The notes under the pieces are model-generated. The model was not told the DNA's origin. It did no database searches and saw nothing but the letters and a program-made list of their open reading frames with translations. 64,000 nt of DNA from positions 5,270,001 through 5,334,000 of the forward strand of contig JAHREC010000013.1 in NCBI GenBank assembly GCA_020081605.1, given 5' to 3'. Below, piece by piece: positions 11,034 through 22,712 of the stretch (the first letter of the stretch is position 1; every line of letters starts with the position of its first letter). The position numbers and the translations under genes are program-made. This DNA is from Albifimbria verrucaria (lineage: Eukaryota; Ascomycota; Sordariomycetes; Hypocreales; Stachybotryaceae).

Positions 11034-14000
11034 ATGTATGTCACCCTGCGCGCCCGCAGACTTCTTTTCCTTTGTTGTCCCGTCGTGAACTGGCCCCCGT
11101 ATTCCCCAAGCACCTCATGTTCTCGAGCCCGAACCCACCATGCTGTGGTGATAATCTCCCTCTCCCCGTCGCTGACCTCTCGCAAGGGCTTCCAGGTATT
11201 CTAGGTACGATTCAGATCGTCGGTCCAGGTCACCAAGGGATCGTTCTCCCGACCGCTTCGAGCGCGCTTCGCAGTATAGCGACGGAGACCGGCGGCGTTC
11301 TTCAGCCGAGGCGCGATCCAACGCCCCAGGCTTTCAGTCAAATAGAGATGTTTTCGGAGACCAGCTGCGACGAGAGCCCCGCGCGGGCCCAAGGCTCTGA
11401 TTGATCCCCAGCGGTCCTAGGGGAGGCGGTTTTGTTGGGGAGTTTAGAGGCGGCAGAGGCCGTGGGAGAGGACGCGGCTGGTCGTCAAGAGACGAGAGCA
11501 GAGACCGTGGAAGAGATCGGGACATGGATTTCCGAGACCGGGATCGATATCGTGATGAAAGAAGCCGTGAGCGCGAACGTGATCGGGACAGGGACTGGCG
11601 CGAGTCCCGTGACTTTAGGTCGAGGCGCTCACCCATCGGAAGACCGAGATCACCAGGCCGTGAGTTTCGAGACAGAGAGCGCGACGGGCCACTTGGGGTC
11701 GATGCTGAACGCGCCCGACGCGGTTCTAGAGATGGCGGTCCTCCATCAGCTGGATCTTCTTCATCCGATCCACAGTTCAGCATGTCGCCCTTCTCTCGTG
11801 GAGGAGCCATGGTTCGCGGGCGTGGAAGAGGAGGCAGAGGTGATTGGTCATCGGATAGAGGCCGCGGGAGGGTTCCATACGATGATCGTGGTGATCGATA
11901 CCCTCGAAGCCGCTCCCAGGAGGGGCGCTGGGGCCGTGATCGGGACGAGCGCGAACGAGGTGACCGGTATCCAGATGCAGACATGCGACGCGACCCTCGA
12001 GACGATCGTGATAGGGGCGATCGCGAACTTTTCCGCGCGAAGATGGAGGCCCGCGCTTCGGCTGCTCAAGAACCACCACCACTACAGAACAAAGAGGTCT
12101 CGCCTCCACCAGTAGCCCCGTCAGCGCCTGCGTTTGGTTCCGTACCCAATCGCACACCCAGTATCGGCGAGGTACCTGCAGTTCCCGGCGGCACAGGAAA
12201 GCCGCCTCCCACTGCCCCCAGGGCATTTGGTGAAAGGCCCGTCTCTGCTGGCCATGCAGGTGGCCCTGAACCGACCACTCTACAGCAAGGACCTCCAAAA
12301 CCAGCCACTCACGATAATAACCCTTCGATTCCACTAGGCCCCGGGCTCACACGCAACCACGGCCTTCGAGTAAGCAATGGATCAACCCAAATCTAAAGAA
12401 GGGTCCAGAGTCTCCGAAAGCCGTTAGATCACAAAGTTTTGCACCGCAGCGATCTACATTCACCCATCGCGACGATCCCCAGGCTGACCAGCAGCTGGAC
12501 GAGAAGCGACCTCGCAGTAGCGATGGAAAGTCCGACTCCCGTCATTCCGACATAGAAGTACGATCACGTATCCACCACAGCGCGGAACCTGGAGAGATCA
12601 CAACGAACTCGGAAGTGGATGCCCGGAGTGAACGAGGTCAGACGGATGACGAAAGTGGGCCGGTTCCGTCAACGGAAGTTTCTCACAATGGCCCGGATAT
12701 ACCCCTAAGCAATCGCCCGTGGATTCGAAGCAGCCAGAGTTACCAGAGCCACAGTCAGAGAGCATGAATGGTGTCACGCAAGAGAAGCCTAGAAGGAAGC
12801 GAAAGCGTCCTGTGATCACGGCTGTCAAGTTCGCCGTGCCACAGAAAGCCGCTGTGCCAGAGCAAGGCTCCGAGTCTGACGATGATGATGATATGGGCGA
12901 GTTCTTCAATGAAAGGATAAATAACGCCGAAAAGGAATTATCCAAGCTACAGAGCACCAAATCGGTTCCCATGGAGGTTGTTGAGCGCTTCGCTGCTTTA
13001 TCTCATGCCTCGATGGTAAAGATACTTAAAGAGGCTGAAGGGCTCAACGAAATGCTAGAAATGACGGCAGAGGTGATAGCAGAAGTGACGGCAGAAGCGA
13101 CAACAGCAACGACGGCAGAAGCGATGGCAGAAGCGATGGCAGAAGCGACGGCAGAAGCGACAGCAGAAGCGACAACAGAAGCGACCGCAGAAGTGCCGCT
13201 ACCTGTTAAAGAGGACGAAGAGGTGCCTCCTCTGAAGCCTGCCGAACCGAGCGATGCGACAAATCCAGTTGACAAGGTTGTTCCAGAAAACGTTAACGTT
13301 GCAGTTGATGAACCAATGAAGGAGGCAGAACCAGAAGTGGCTGCTCCTGAGCCTGAGACTACCGTTGAGGAACCCGCACCTACAGAAGAGGTAGCTGAGC
13401 CGCAGCCCAAGGTAGAGCAGATGGATATCGACGAGCCAGCAGCGCCGATCCCTGCTATTCAGCCAGAAGAGGTCCCAGCCGCTCCAAAGCCTGCCGATGA
13501 GGATACTGAGCCACCTTCAGTCCCTACAACATCACAAACCTCTAAGATGGCCAAGGATCCGGCTCCAGAAGAACAGCCACCAACTGAGGTCGTGCCAATT
13601 CCCGCCGCTCCGTTAGAAACAACAGAAACTGCTTCGAAACCCCTAGTACGCCATCTCAGGTTGAGGACGACGACGAAACTGAGTCTGAAGATGAATCCTT
13701 CATGAATGTTGAAACGGTTCGCCAATTCATGACTACACCACCTATCGATAGCCTACCAGATTTTGGGGACAAGGCATGGAACAAGGATCAGGATTTCCTG
13801 CTTTCCATGGGAACAGATTCAATGGTGGATGACTTCGTGATCGAACACCTCAACAAGTTTCACCTTGGCAAGACTGCTGAGCAGGAACATGAGAAGAAGA
13901 TTTACGCCGACAATTACCGTCGATATTGCAGCTTCACTAGGTCGAGCGATCCAGCAGCTGTGAAAAGCCGTGATAAGTTTTCTGTAACAGTTCCTACCAC

Positions 14001-15138
14001 GGACGTTGTTGCTCCCGTTGTTCCTGAAACCAAACCAGAGGGACGTACGGGTGGCAGAAGATTTGCTAGCGAGCGTGATCTTGAACGTGTTCTCCAGGCT
14101 TCGATGAGGGAAGACGAGGAGCGGAAAGAACGGGAGCTAAGAATGGAAAAGGAGAGGTATCGTAGCGAGAAGGAAGCCGTGATACCTGATATGTACTGGA
14201 CCGAAGAAGAGAAAGAACGGGACAAGTACATTGATCGCACCGGTTATACGCCACAGGATAGGCTTGTCGCTGCATGGGAGGTTCTGCCTCCTGTCAACAA
14301 CTTTACTCCAGAGGAGGCAGAACTTTTCGAGAAGCGGTATCTCGAATTTCCAAAGCAGTGGGGTAAGGTTGCAGAGGCCATACCTCATAGGGACTTTGGC
14401 GCGTGCATCCAGTACTACTACTTGATGAAGAAGGAACTCAATCTTAAGGAGAAGCTGAAGAAGCAGCCTAAGAGGCGCAAGAAGGGCGGGCGAGGCAAGC
14501 AGAGGTCAAGTGCCTTGGTCTCGGAACTCGGAAATGGCGAGCCTGAGGGAGAAGAGAATCAGGAGAATGGTGAAAATGGTGAGAGACGACGACCACGCCG
14601 AGCGGCCGCTCCTACATGGGGCTTCGAGCAGCCACCGACTGACACCGACAATGGAACTCCAACTGGAACTCCTGGGCGCCGAGGAGGTTCGGCTGCCGCC
14701 AGGTCTGATCAACCTGAGAAGGTGGATGGCAGGAAGGGAAGGAGAAAGAATGCCAAAGACAAGGAACCCAAGGTTCCAAAACCGAACCAGACCCTCGCAG
14801 CAGCTCCGGCACCTGCAGGCGGCAAAGGACGCTCACGGTCGAACTCGAGGCCTCAGAACCCGGAATTTCAGCCCAACATCGCTCCAGATGTGGCTCGTCT
14901 GCCTACACAATTCGAGCAGCCCATGGTTGGCATGCAACCCGCTTTCCCTGTGCAGCAGCAGCAGCAGCAGCAGCCACCGCAACCGCAGCCGATAATGAGT
15001 ATGGAACGGCCACAGCCAATATCTGCTGCACCAATTGCCGAAGTGATGGCTGCTCCATCCCTAAGGCCCGAACCGCCTATGCCACCTAATCAACCTGCCA
15101 TAACCACCTTCAATCTAACACCAGCAGTACCTCAGCAG

Positions 15139-15185
<47 letters not shown>

Positions 15186-17666
15186 ACGCAAAGCACCAAC
15201 GCAGGCTTCCAGCTACTGGAGTGTTTCAGAATCTAATGATTTCCTCTCTTGTTGAGGGCGTTTGGTTCGGATTGGACAGCTATTGCCGCGCATATGGGAT
15301 CCAAAACCGCGGTCATGGTAAGTAATCTGCGATTGTGGTGTAGAATCAGAAACTAATGTGATTGTGTAGGTCAAGAACTATTACGCTAGACAGAAGGATC
15401 AAGGCAAAGCTGAGTGGGAGGCTCTCGTCGAAGAGGCCAACGCCAAACGACAGAGAGGCGAGAAAAGACCTGACCCCCACAGCCTACACAAGGAGGACGT
15501 GGCAGGAGGTACGACAGTTCTACAGCCAATACGTCTCGGCCTATTGCCGTGGCCCCTGGCTTGAAATGCACCCGAGGCGCCCCTGACCAAGATCGAGCCT
15601 GTACCTCAGCAGCCAAGGGCTCAGCCATTCACGAACTACGGCGTGCCGATTGCACAGGCTCCGGTGCAACAGATGCCGCAGCATGGTGTGGCTCAGCCAG
15701 TGACTCAATCTATGTCTCCAAGCACTCACCCCTCAGAGCCCCGCTGCAGCCATTCGGATTTCCCGAGAGGAGCGGGAGCCTGTTCAATCTGTTCAACAAC
15801 GAGTGCCTCTTCCGCAGAAGGCTCCCGCAGGACCTCCTGCTTCTGAGATCCGGGAAGCACGTCCGATGGGTGGAAACCAGCCTTTGCAGGCAGCGCAACC
15901 GCCAGAGCCCATCCTCGACCGACAGAAGATGGAAATGCACCAACAGCAGCCGCCACCATCACACCAGCACAGGGATAGGGAGAGAGAAAGAGAGCGAGAG
16001 CAGCGTGATCGTGATCGCGACCGCGAACGAGAAAGGGAGCGGGAGCGGGAGCGAGAACTATCTCGTCAACCAGAGCGGCAGCCTATTAGGGCCAAACAGG
16101 AGCCGGATGTCCCACCTCATCATTACGATCCTTTCGAGTTTCAGCAGAAGTCGTCTCATAGACCACCAAGAGTGGAACATCATTCACATGGTAGGCCGAT
16201 GGTTCAGGAAACCCCTCGAGGAATCCCACCCCAGGCTATCCCTTGCCACAACAAGGCTCAAAGTCGATGAGAGGCTTGCTGAGCGACCCGGCTCCAACTC
16301 AATCACCCCACTAGCACCGATGTCTTCTTCTCGGCCTATGTCTACTCTACAGCAAAGGCAGCCTCCAGTGTCCACACAGGAACCGTACAGAGCCGCGACT
16401 CCTCAATCTGGAACGCCTACGCCTACTGCTGGTCCTGCAGCAGCTTCGCGTCCTCCTGAACCTCGCAAGTCGAATATCATGTCTCTACTCAATGACGATC
16501 CTCCTCCTCCGCCGAAACGTGTTAATGACGTGTCGAGCCATTCAGCCCGACCATCGCCTACTCCTCCACCTCAACCTATGAGCCGTCCTCCACCAGCGGC
16601 AGCCGCACCAGCTCAGATTCGCCGCGAGCAGGAGCAACAGTACTCGCCGTATGGGCGGCCACCAAGTACCGGTGCGTCAGCGATGCCATCATTGAAGCCA
16701 ACGTATGCGCCACCATCACAACCACAGCATATGGGCGGCTCCCGGGCAGCTATGGGTCATCCGGGCGAAGCAAACGCAGGAGAGCGGGACTACTATAGGG
16801 GACACCCATATCCGTCAGGCCCAGCGCAAAATGCATCAAATTCACCCCAGGGATCGCAACGCTATCTGTCAGGACAGCAAAGTCAGGCGCCGTACCAGTC
16901 TTCAGCAGGATATCCCACATCTTATGGAGGAGCTTCACAGCCCCACATGCGTCATCACCGCCACCACAGTACGCAGTACATGCAACAGCGCCTAGGACGC
17001 GCGAGGTGTCACAGAGCAGTCGTGAAAATTCGTGGCCATCATCTGGACACCCGCAACAGGCATCTGGCCTGCAGCAACAAGGAGGCTGGCCAACACAGCC
17101 GCCGAAGACAAGCCAGCCACCCCGGCTCCTCAATCACAGCAAGCTTGGGCTTCTCAGCACCCTGGCAATGCTCCAAAGCCTTCGACGCCTGCCCCAGGCT
17201 GGTCTTCTGCACCACCTCCGCAGCAATCACACCACATGGGAATGCGTGATGACCGTGGACCACCGATGTATGGATCAGGAAACTCGAGCATGGCGTCTCA
17301 GCAGCAACAGCAACACCCAATGCAGGGTCGGTATGCGCCACCCACATCGCGTGCAGCCGAGCCGGTTCCGCCACCAGCCTCGGCCTATCCCAGATACGCC
17401 TCAACACCCGGGCCAGGACCGAGGGATCCGAGGGAAGTGCCAGGCCGCAGCTATACGCCGGCGGGGTACGATGCACGGGGCCACCGCCCGCGCCAGGACC
17501 GGGCCCAGGATACCCGGGACCAGATCCTCGTGATGTGCAAATGAGGGACGGAAGAGATCCGCGAGACCCTCGTGATCCCCGTGATCCCCGTGATCCTCGG
17601 GATATTATGGCAAGGGGTTTGAGGCCGCATGAATATGATAGGCACCCTGACCGATATGGGAGATAA
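11034..17666 (+). CDS. snt1: Snt1/NCoR-type SANT co-repressor subunit
   Basis: Probable scaffold of a Set3-type histone deacetylase complex in the nucleus. I infer three exons: AT of the start codon at 11034-11035, then 11205-15317 and 15370-17666. The N-terminus is Arg/Ser/Asp-rich (RGRGRGRGW and many RD/RE dipeptides), followed by an acidic Ala/Glu repeat tract (13064-13194). A first SANT domain is FTPEEAELFEKRYLEFP with IQYYYLMKKELNLKEKL (about 14300-14460), followed by a basic patch. Poly-Gln runs come next, then a second SANT domain (YWSVSESNDFLS at 15216, spliced to VKNYYARQKD). The C-terminus is a Pro/Gln-rich tail ending HPDRYGR. The two-SANT layout is the basis of the call. About 15 sites lack one or two bases (11388, 11404, 12339, 12716, 13640, 15249, 15474, 15566, 15738, 15770, 16228, 16307, 16942, 17106, 17483). 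Restored length is 2142 residues. Confidence 0.75.
13064..13194 (+). repeat. 12-nt tandem repeat coding AEAT/AEAM
   Basis: Degenerate copies of a 12-nt unit close to GCAGAAGCGACG, about ten in a row, inside the Snt1-like gene. They encode alternating Ala-Glu-Ala-Thr/Met/Val. The frame is preserved across the tract. Confidence 0.85.
14953..14973 (+). repeat. CAG trinucleotide run (7 copies)
   Basis: Pure CAG run encoding seven Gln in the Snt1-like gene, between the two SANT domains. Confidence 0.85.
15133..15183 (+). repeat. CAG/CAA run, 17 codons
   Basis: Near-pure CAG tract with two CAA interruptions, encoding 17 Gln immediately before the second SANT domain of the Snt1-like protein. Confidence 0.9.
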
Positions 17667-18171
17667 TTGAGGCGATTGTTTTCTCTCTCTCCTCCAATTA
17701 CAGAGTGGATTTGATTTGTTATAAGAGCGATGGGCAAGGAGGCAAATTCTGGCCGTTGTTTATACCAGGCTTTAACACGCTGTTTAGGAAAGACAGTGGT
17801 TTGAAAATATGTATTTAGGGATCTTAAGTGTGACTATTTAAGGAGGTGTATCATATAGGTGCGATCTAGTAACAAATCCGATGTTTAATGTTTTCTATGT
17901 GGTTTTGGTTTTGTTTCGTGTATGTGTTGATGCTGGAGTCTGATATTCAAGAGCCAGTTGCCAGAGACGGTGGACCACACAGACCTACGAGCTGCCCCTC
18001 TCCTCCCCATTCAGAGCCTCTTGTCACCCCACACACACACTTAAACCAAAAAGAACCCCGCCAAGAACGCGTCCCACGCGACGACACATTCATTCAACTT
18101 GCCCATGCGCCATTCCAGCATATCTTGAGCTGTGCAATCACAAGACACCAAAGCCCTCATCCGTCTCGGCA
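17667..18171. other. Intergenic region, snt1-like to dad1
   Basis: 3' region of the Snt1-like gene and upstream region of dad1. It includes a short CA run near 18032. No gene seen. Confidence 0.5.
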
Positions 18172-18650
18172 ATGGAGTCACGCGGCGAGAAGACGTACTT
18201 TGAGCAACAGCGAGAGGCGCTCATTGGGGAGATCGCCATGGTGCGTGCTCAGCTTCCCTTCCAGTTCCATCTTGATACAATTGCGCGAAGCAGCTCTTGC
18301 GCCGCGCATGTATAGCCTATCGCCGCTTATGCTAACGGTACTGATATACTAGAGCTTTGAGCATGTTCTAGCCAACATCAATAAGCTGAACCGGTCGCTC
18401 GAGGCCGTCATAACGGTACGCTTCTGGTCCTTTTCTTTTCCCTATTCCCACTTCACCAGACGGTCACAAGCTTCACAGTGCTGACCAGGACAACGGTTCA
18501 TAGGTCGGTAACGAGTTCTCTTCTGTCGAAGCGCTGTGGTCGCAATTCGAGGGCGTTATGGGCAAAGACGAGGAGAACGCCAAGCAAGGGGATGCGCAGG
18601 AACAAGAGCGTCAGCAGCAGCCTACAGAAGAGAGAACGAGCAATGCGTGA
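18172..18650 (+). CDS. dad1: DASH/Dam1 complex subunit Dad1
   Basis: Small subunit of the DASH ring complex, which couples kinetochores to spindle microtubules in fungi. There are three short exons (18172-18240, 18353-18415, 18504-18650) encoding 92 residues. Introns are 112 nt (donor GTGCGT) and 88 nt (donor GTACGC, acceptor CATAG). Exon 1 gives [15 protein letters not shown], exon 2 [20 protein letters not shown], and exon 3 [19 protein letters not shown]. Together these form the conserved Dad1 core: YFE, the LNxLNRSLE helix, and the G-x-EF-x-SVxxLW motif. The tail is acidic and Gln-rich. Length and motif order match the family. No frameshift is needed. Because no exon exceeds 150 nt, simple ORF finding misses this gene. 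Confidence 0.9.
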
Positions 18651-19435
18651 TACCCACAGACAACAAATCGGAGATATATTAGATGAGCGCACAGTTGTAC
18701 AACGAACGGCCTTTCGGGTGAGCCTGAATAATCACAGGGTGGGCTGACAAAAAGTTGGTATCACATTGGAACCACCAACATCGATATCAATGCTCACATT
18801 ATGAGTGATTCACTATACACAGAGGCACTCAAACACGTCACAGAGCAGCTAAGGGGAGAATCAGGGAAGTGAAAGGATGGATAATTGATGTATCATGAGT
18901 TTTTATGTCCTATCCGAAACCCGAGCAAAGTCGAGAACATTTGAGGCCAGCCAACACAAAAAGGCGGTGGCCAAGAAAAATACAACGAGAAGAAAAAGGA
19001 AAAAAGACTATCAAGAAACCCTGAAAGTACGGATCGCCAGAGATATCTACCAGCGTGCCGAGCAAGTAACCAAATCCATGCTTAGTTCGTCTGTGCTTGA
19101 ACCCGTCCTCCATGTTCCCTGCCTTTCGACTCCAAAAACGATGGGTTGAGGCAAATGATAACTCCCCGTTGCCCGCCATCATGCTGGTCGCATCTCCCAG
19201 AGACTCCACCAACTAATCGAAGAAGCACTCACCACCCTCGAGCGAAACCATGCTTCGCCTCTAGGATTTCTGTTCATGAATCGATAAAGTCATAAAAGAA
19301 AATGAGAAAAAATGGGGTGGGACAATTCATATGAGGGTCATTACAACTTTATATCCGGCTGTAGATGTCTGCCCATTCCGGGCAGTTGTCAAGTTGACAG
19401 AGCCAGAGCGCAAGCGCGTCTGATGAGAGCGTTGC
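18651..19435. other. Convergent intergenic region
   Basis: Lies between the 3' ends of dad1 and rho4. ORFs at 18895-19212 on both strands overlap and show no domain. I see no gene. Confidence 0.5.
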
Positions 19436-20371
19436 TCACAGGATCTGGCACTTTGCCTTCCGCTTCTTAGGGGCTTTCACTCCCGGTACACTTGATGAAC
19501 CTTCGTTGTGGGTGTTCTGGGACGCGGCTGAGGCTTCGATGGTTCTGCGGTCGTTGGCGACGACTGTGAGAATGGCTTGCTCAAAGATCTCGTCGACTCC
19601 ACGCATCTCTTTGCTGCTGCACTCCATGTACTGGGCGCCCATCTTCTTTGCTACAGCCATGCCCTGTTCGGTAGTAACAGGGTGAGGCCCTGGGTCTTGA
19701 GCATGTCGATGCAGGTTTTTTTGTAACGAAGGTCTGACTTGAGGCCAACAAGGACAAGCGGCGTGTATGGGCAGAAGTGGAGGACCTCGGGGTACCACTG
19801 ATGAGAATTAGTATTCGCGGCTGGTCTAAGTCTGGTAGCACGAGAGGGATGCTTACCTTGTCCAGGACATTGTCTAGCGAGTTGGGGCAGTCGATGGCAA
19901 AGCAGACGAATATCAGATCCGTCTCGGGGTATGAGAGCGGACGGAGGCGGTCATACTCTTCTTGGCCAGCAGTATCCCACAATGCAAGCTCCACCGTCTT
20001 ACCAGTGGGAGGATGCGTGGGGTAGGTGATGTAGTTCTCGAAAACAGTCGGTACATATTTCTGTAGCACATTGTGTTAGCATGAAACTGGCTGGGTACAA
20101 AGACGAGGGAGCAGTCTCGGCTTACCTCTGGGAAGTATCCTTGGCTGTAGCTGATGAGCAAGCAGGTCTTGCCGCAGCCTCCGTCGCCTACAACAACAAT
20201 CTTCTTGGAATAGGTGGGCGCCTCGGTTACATGGGTGGCAGCAGATTCACGGCCCGATGCTGAACTCATAGTGGTGCTGACCGTGCCCTCGCTGGAGCGT
20301 GCTCGCTGGTCCCGTCGGGAGTGCTCGTTGTTGTTCTGGTAGTAGGAATTGCGGTATTGAGACGAGGCCAT
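19436..20371 (-). CDS. rho4: Rho-family GTPase, Rho4 type
   Basis: Membrane-anchored small GTPase; Rho4 orthologues act in septation and cell-wall integrity. There are three exons (20126-20371, 19857-20060, 19436-19797) with 65- and 59-nt introns. The protein is 270 residues with an N-terminal extension of about 60 residues (Asn/Ser/Arg-rich), typical of Rho4. Motifs are G1 [11 protein letters not shown], effector loop [10 protein letters not shown]3 [17 protein letters not shown], the Rho segment [22 protein letters not shown], and G5 [10 protein letters not shown] basic stretch (KKRKAK) precedes the C-terminal CAAX box CQIL, which predicts geranylgeranylation. One base is missing in the G run 19680-19682 (GLT-PVTTEQG). 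The start is the ATG at 20371; the preceding in-frame GTG is not used in eukaryotes. Confidence 0.92.
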
Positions 20372-21150
20372 CACGAAGAGACGGGTGCCTGCGTGGGGTG
20401 TTCAGACCGTGCGATGTAGGCTTCGCGGCGGTATCAAGGCAGCAAACCCCTCCGAGGTGGTAAGCGTACGAGGATGTCGGGCTGGGACTCCTGTGAGAGA
20501 CTGATTTGCCGTCTGGCGGGCTGCCTGCAGGGCGAGTCGAGGTTCGATGCGGTTGTGCTTGGGCAATAATGCCAGAGAGGTGTGGATGGCCGAGTGGGCA
20601 GAGACGAGAACAATGGGATGGTGGCGGTCAAGCAATGTTCTCAAAGTGACAATATTTCTGAGGACAAGGACAAGTATGTGGAGGGCTGGAGGAGTCAGGA
20701 ATGTAAGGTAAGGGAGTGGGCGGAAAGCAAGACACTTTTGCATGCGAAGAGTCGAGTCAACCGATTGGGGAACTTGGAGTAAAGCACGGGGTAAGCCAAG
20801 GTAAACAAGTTGACGAGGCAACGGATAAGGTGCCATGACGGCATTGGTCGCGGGGTACCTTTCCACTGCTGAGCTAACGCGAGGTGGTCGAGGTACCCGC
20901 TGGACACCAGCAGGACTCGCGTCAAGTGGCTGTTGCCAACAGGTGCCTTAGGTACCTCTTTTACTTACCTTAGCTAGCGCTGTAGGTGCTAGAAAAAAAG
21001 TGGCCCAGGCACCTTGGAAATTTTATCTGTCAATTTTCACCAACACCTCTTGTTCCTCTTCTTTCTCTTCCTTTCACACTCTCCTGCACCGCGCGCGGCC
21101 ACGCATCTCCTACCTATACCAGAGAGCCTCGTCTTTGGCAAAGAGAAGAG
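20372..21150. promoter_or_regulatory. Divergent upstream region of rho4 and elongin C
   Basis: Spacer with several GGTACC motifs clustered at about 20855-20960, and a pyrimidine-rich run at 21045-21100 just before the elongin C start. Other ORFs here have no recognisable product. Confidence 0.45.
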
Positions 21151-21887
21151 ATGGATTTCAAGAGCCAAGCAAGTACATCACGCTCGTGTCGGCCGACGGC
21201 TTTGAGTTCGTCGTGCTGCGAGATGCTGCCATGGTGAGCCCGTTCATCAAGAGCATGCTCGACCCAAGGAGTGCGTCTGCAAGCGAACCCTTTCCGGGCC
21301 GCACAGCCCTGTGATCCTCTGTCCCCGAGATGTCCAAGCTCACACAGCCCGTCCTCGTGTAGGTCAGTTTGCTGAGGCCAAGGAGGCACGCTGTGTTTTC
21401 CAAGAGATGAGGTGAGCCACATGGATCCGTTGCACCACCGTCAAAGACGGCGATGCCTCGTTGGGATGACGAGAACCCGGAGCCTGCACAATTCGCGTTG
21501 TGCTTTGCGACAGAACCGCCCGCTCCTACTCGGAGTCCGGCTGGGTCCGCATGATATGTCCCCAAAACTACACTTGAACTGACTTCCCACACCCTCCCAC
21601 GCCTTTCTTTGACATTGTACTGCCGCCTTGGGCGACGTGACAGCAGCTGATGCGTCTCTGGGGCAGTGGCATGGTCCTCGACAAGGTTGTCGAGTACTTT
21701 CACTATTGGTACCGGTACCGCAAGAGCGAAGACGTTCCCGACATGGAGATCCCAGTGGAGCTGTGTCTCGAGTTGCTCGCTGCTGCAGATTATCTGGGCT
21801 TGGACCAGTAAGCCTCAACATGAGCTCGATACCCAAGGACGCAGCCGTGGCCTAACTTTACCCAGGGCGAACATGAGTATGAAATGA
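21151..21887 (+). CDS. elc1: Elongin C (Skp1/BTB-fold)
   Basis: Adaptor of elongin-BC type ubiquitin ligases and elongin complexes, with a Skp1/POZ fold. Inferred exons are 21151-21270, 21363-21411, 21667-21807 and 21866-21887. The spliced protein reads SKYITLVSADGFEFVVLRDA, VSPFIKSMLDPRSQFAEAKE, RCVFQEMSGMVLDKVVEYF, HYWYRYRKSEDVPDMEI and ELCLELLAAADYLGLDQ, which is the whole elongin C fold. One base is missing in the A pair at 21167-21168, between the initiator peptide MDFKSQ and SKYITLV. Intron 2 is long (255 nt). At the 3' end, CAG followed by TAA can be read as stop (21809-21811). A good 58-nt intron (GTAAGC, CTAAC branch, CAG) instead adds six residues and stops at 21887, giving 110 residues. 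The family call is firm, the last exon uncertain. Confidence 0.85.
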
Positions 21888-22712
21888 TTACAATGACACG
21901 AGATGTTTCTGGAACAGGCGTTGCGGCGTTTGGGGAACGGTTGATACAGGACTGTTCGCTACCATAGCGACAACAGGTGTACTGAACTAGATTTCAGTCT
22001 TGTGAGGACAGATTGTCCCTCAAGCAAACATTCCCAACACCATCGGTCTGTACGAAAATGATGAAGTTATTTTCCAAAGCCTCACCTTGCAGTGCACAAA
22101 GCAGCATCACCCTGCCCATGGGCCTATCAGCCTTGAAACACTCCATTTCAGCATATGCGTTCTGCTCTACTACTCCTCCGTGGGTCGAACGTCTATTAGA
22201 GATGGAAGATTGATGAATCCCTCTCACTCTGCGTTGCTTGCTAGAAATGTTGAGTCTTCGCTTTTTCTGTAGGGACACATTCTTGAAATCAGATGATGAT
22301 GTTTATTGTATTTCGAAATGAATAAATTAAAGTACACTAAGTCTATGGTGATGAAGTTCTAAAGCTCTACATTCATTGTGTTTCTCTGTTCCATGTCTAG
22401 ACGTCGCTATGCATGTCATCATCATAGTGGATAGTAGCAAGATGATGATCGTAGCAGTTGGATTATGAGTCGCTCGCCGCCCAATAGTAATCAATCATAG
22501 ATGCGACAGGCTGCCGTATGACTCGATTTGCTTCCAGGCATCTTGTTTGCTAAATTTTTGTTTGAACAGAGAATGTCAGTAATTCATGCTGGGGCAGGAC
22601 AAATCCACGTCGCGTGCCTCCCAGATTGGAATCCTCAAAGACCTTTTTAGTCAAGGCTGCGCTTGACGCGCCACCAAAGCAACCTCCTTCTTGCAAGACA
22701 TCGACATTGACA
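21888..22712. other. Intergenic region, elongin C to dbr1
   Basis: AT-rich 3' region of elongin C and upstream region of dbr1. ORFs at 21994-22278 on both strands show no domain. Confidence 0.5.

Noticed and set aside
13003..13410. Antisense Ser/Thr/Ala-rich ORF over the Snt1-like repeat
   Set aside because: It is the reverse reading of the repeat tract; the sense frame carries the conserved SANT protein.
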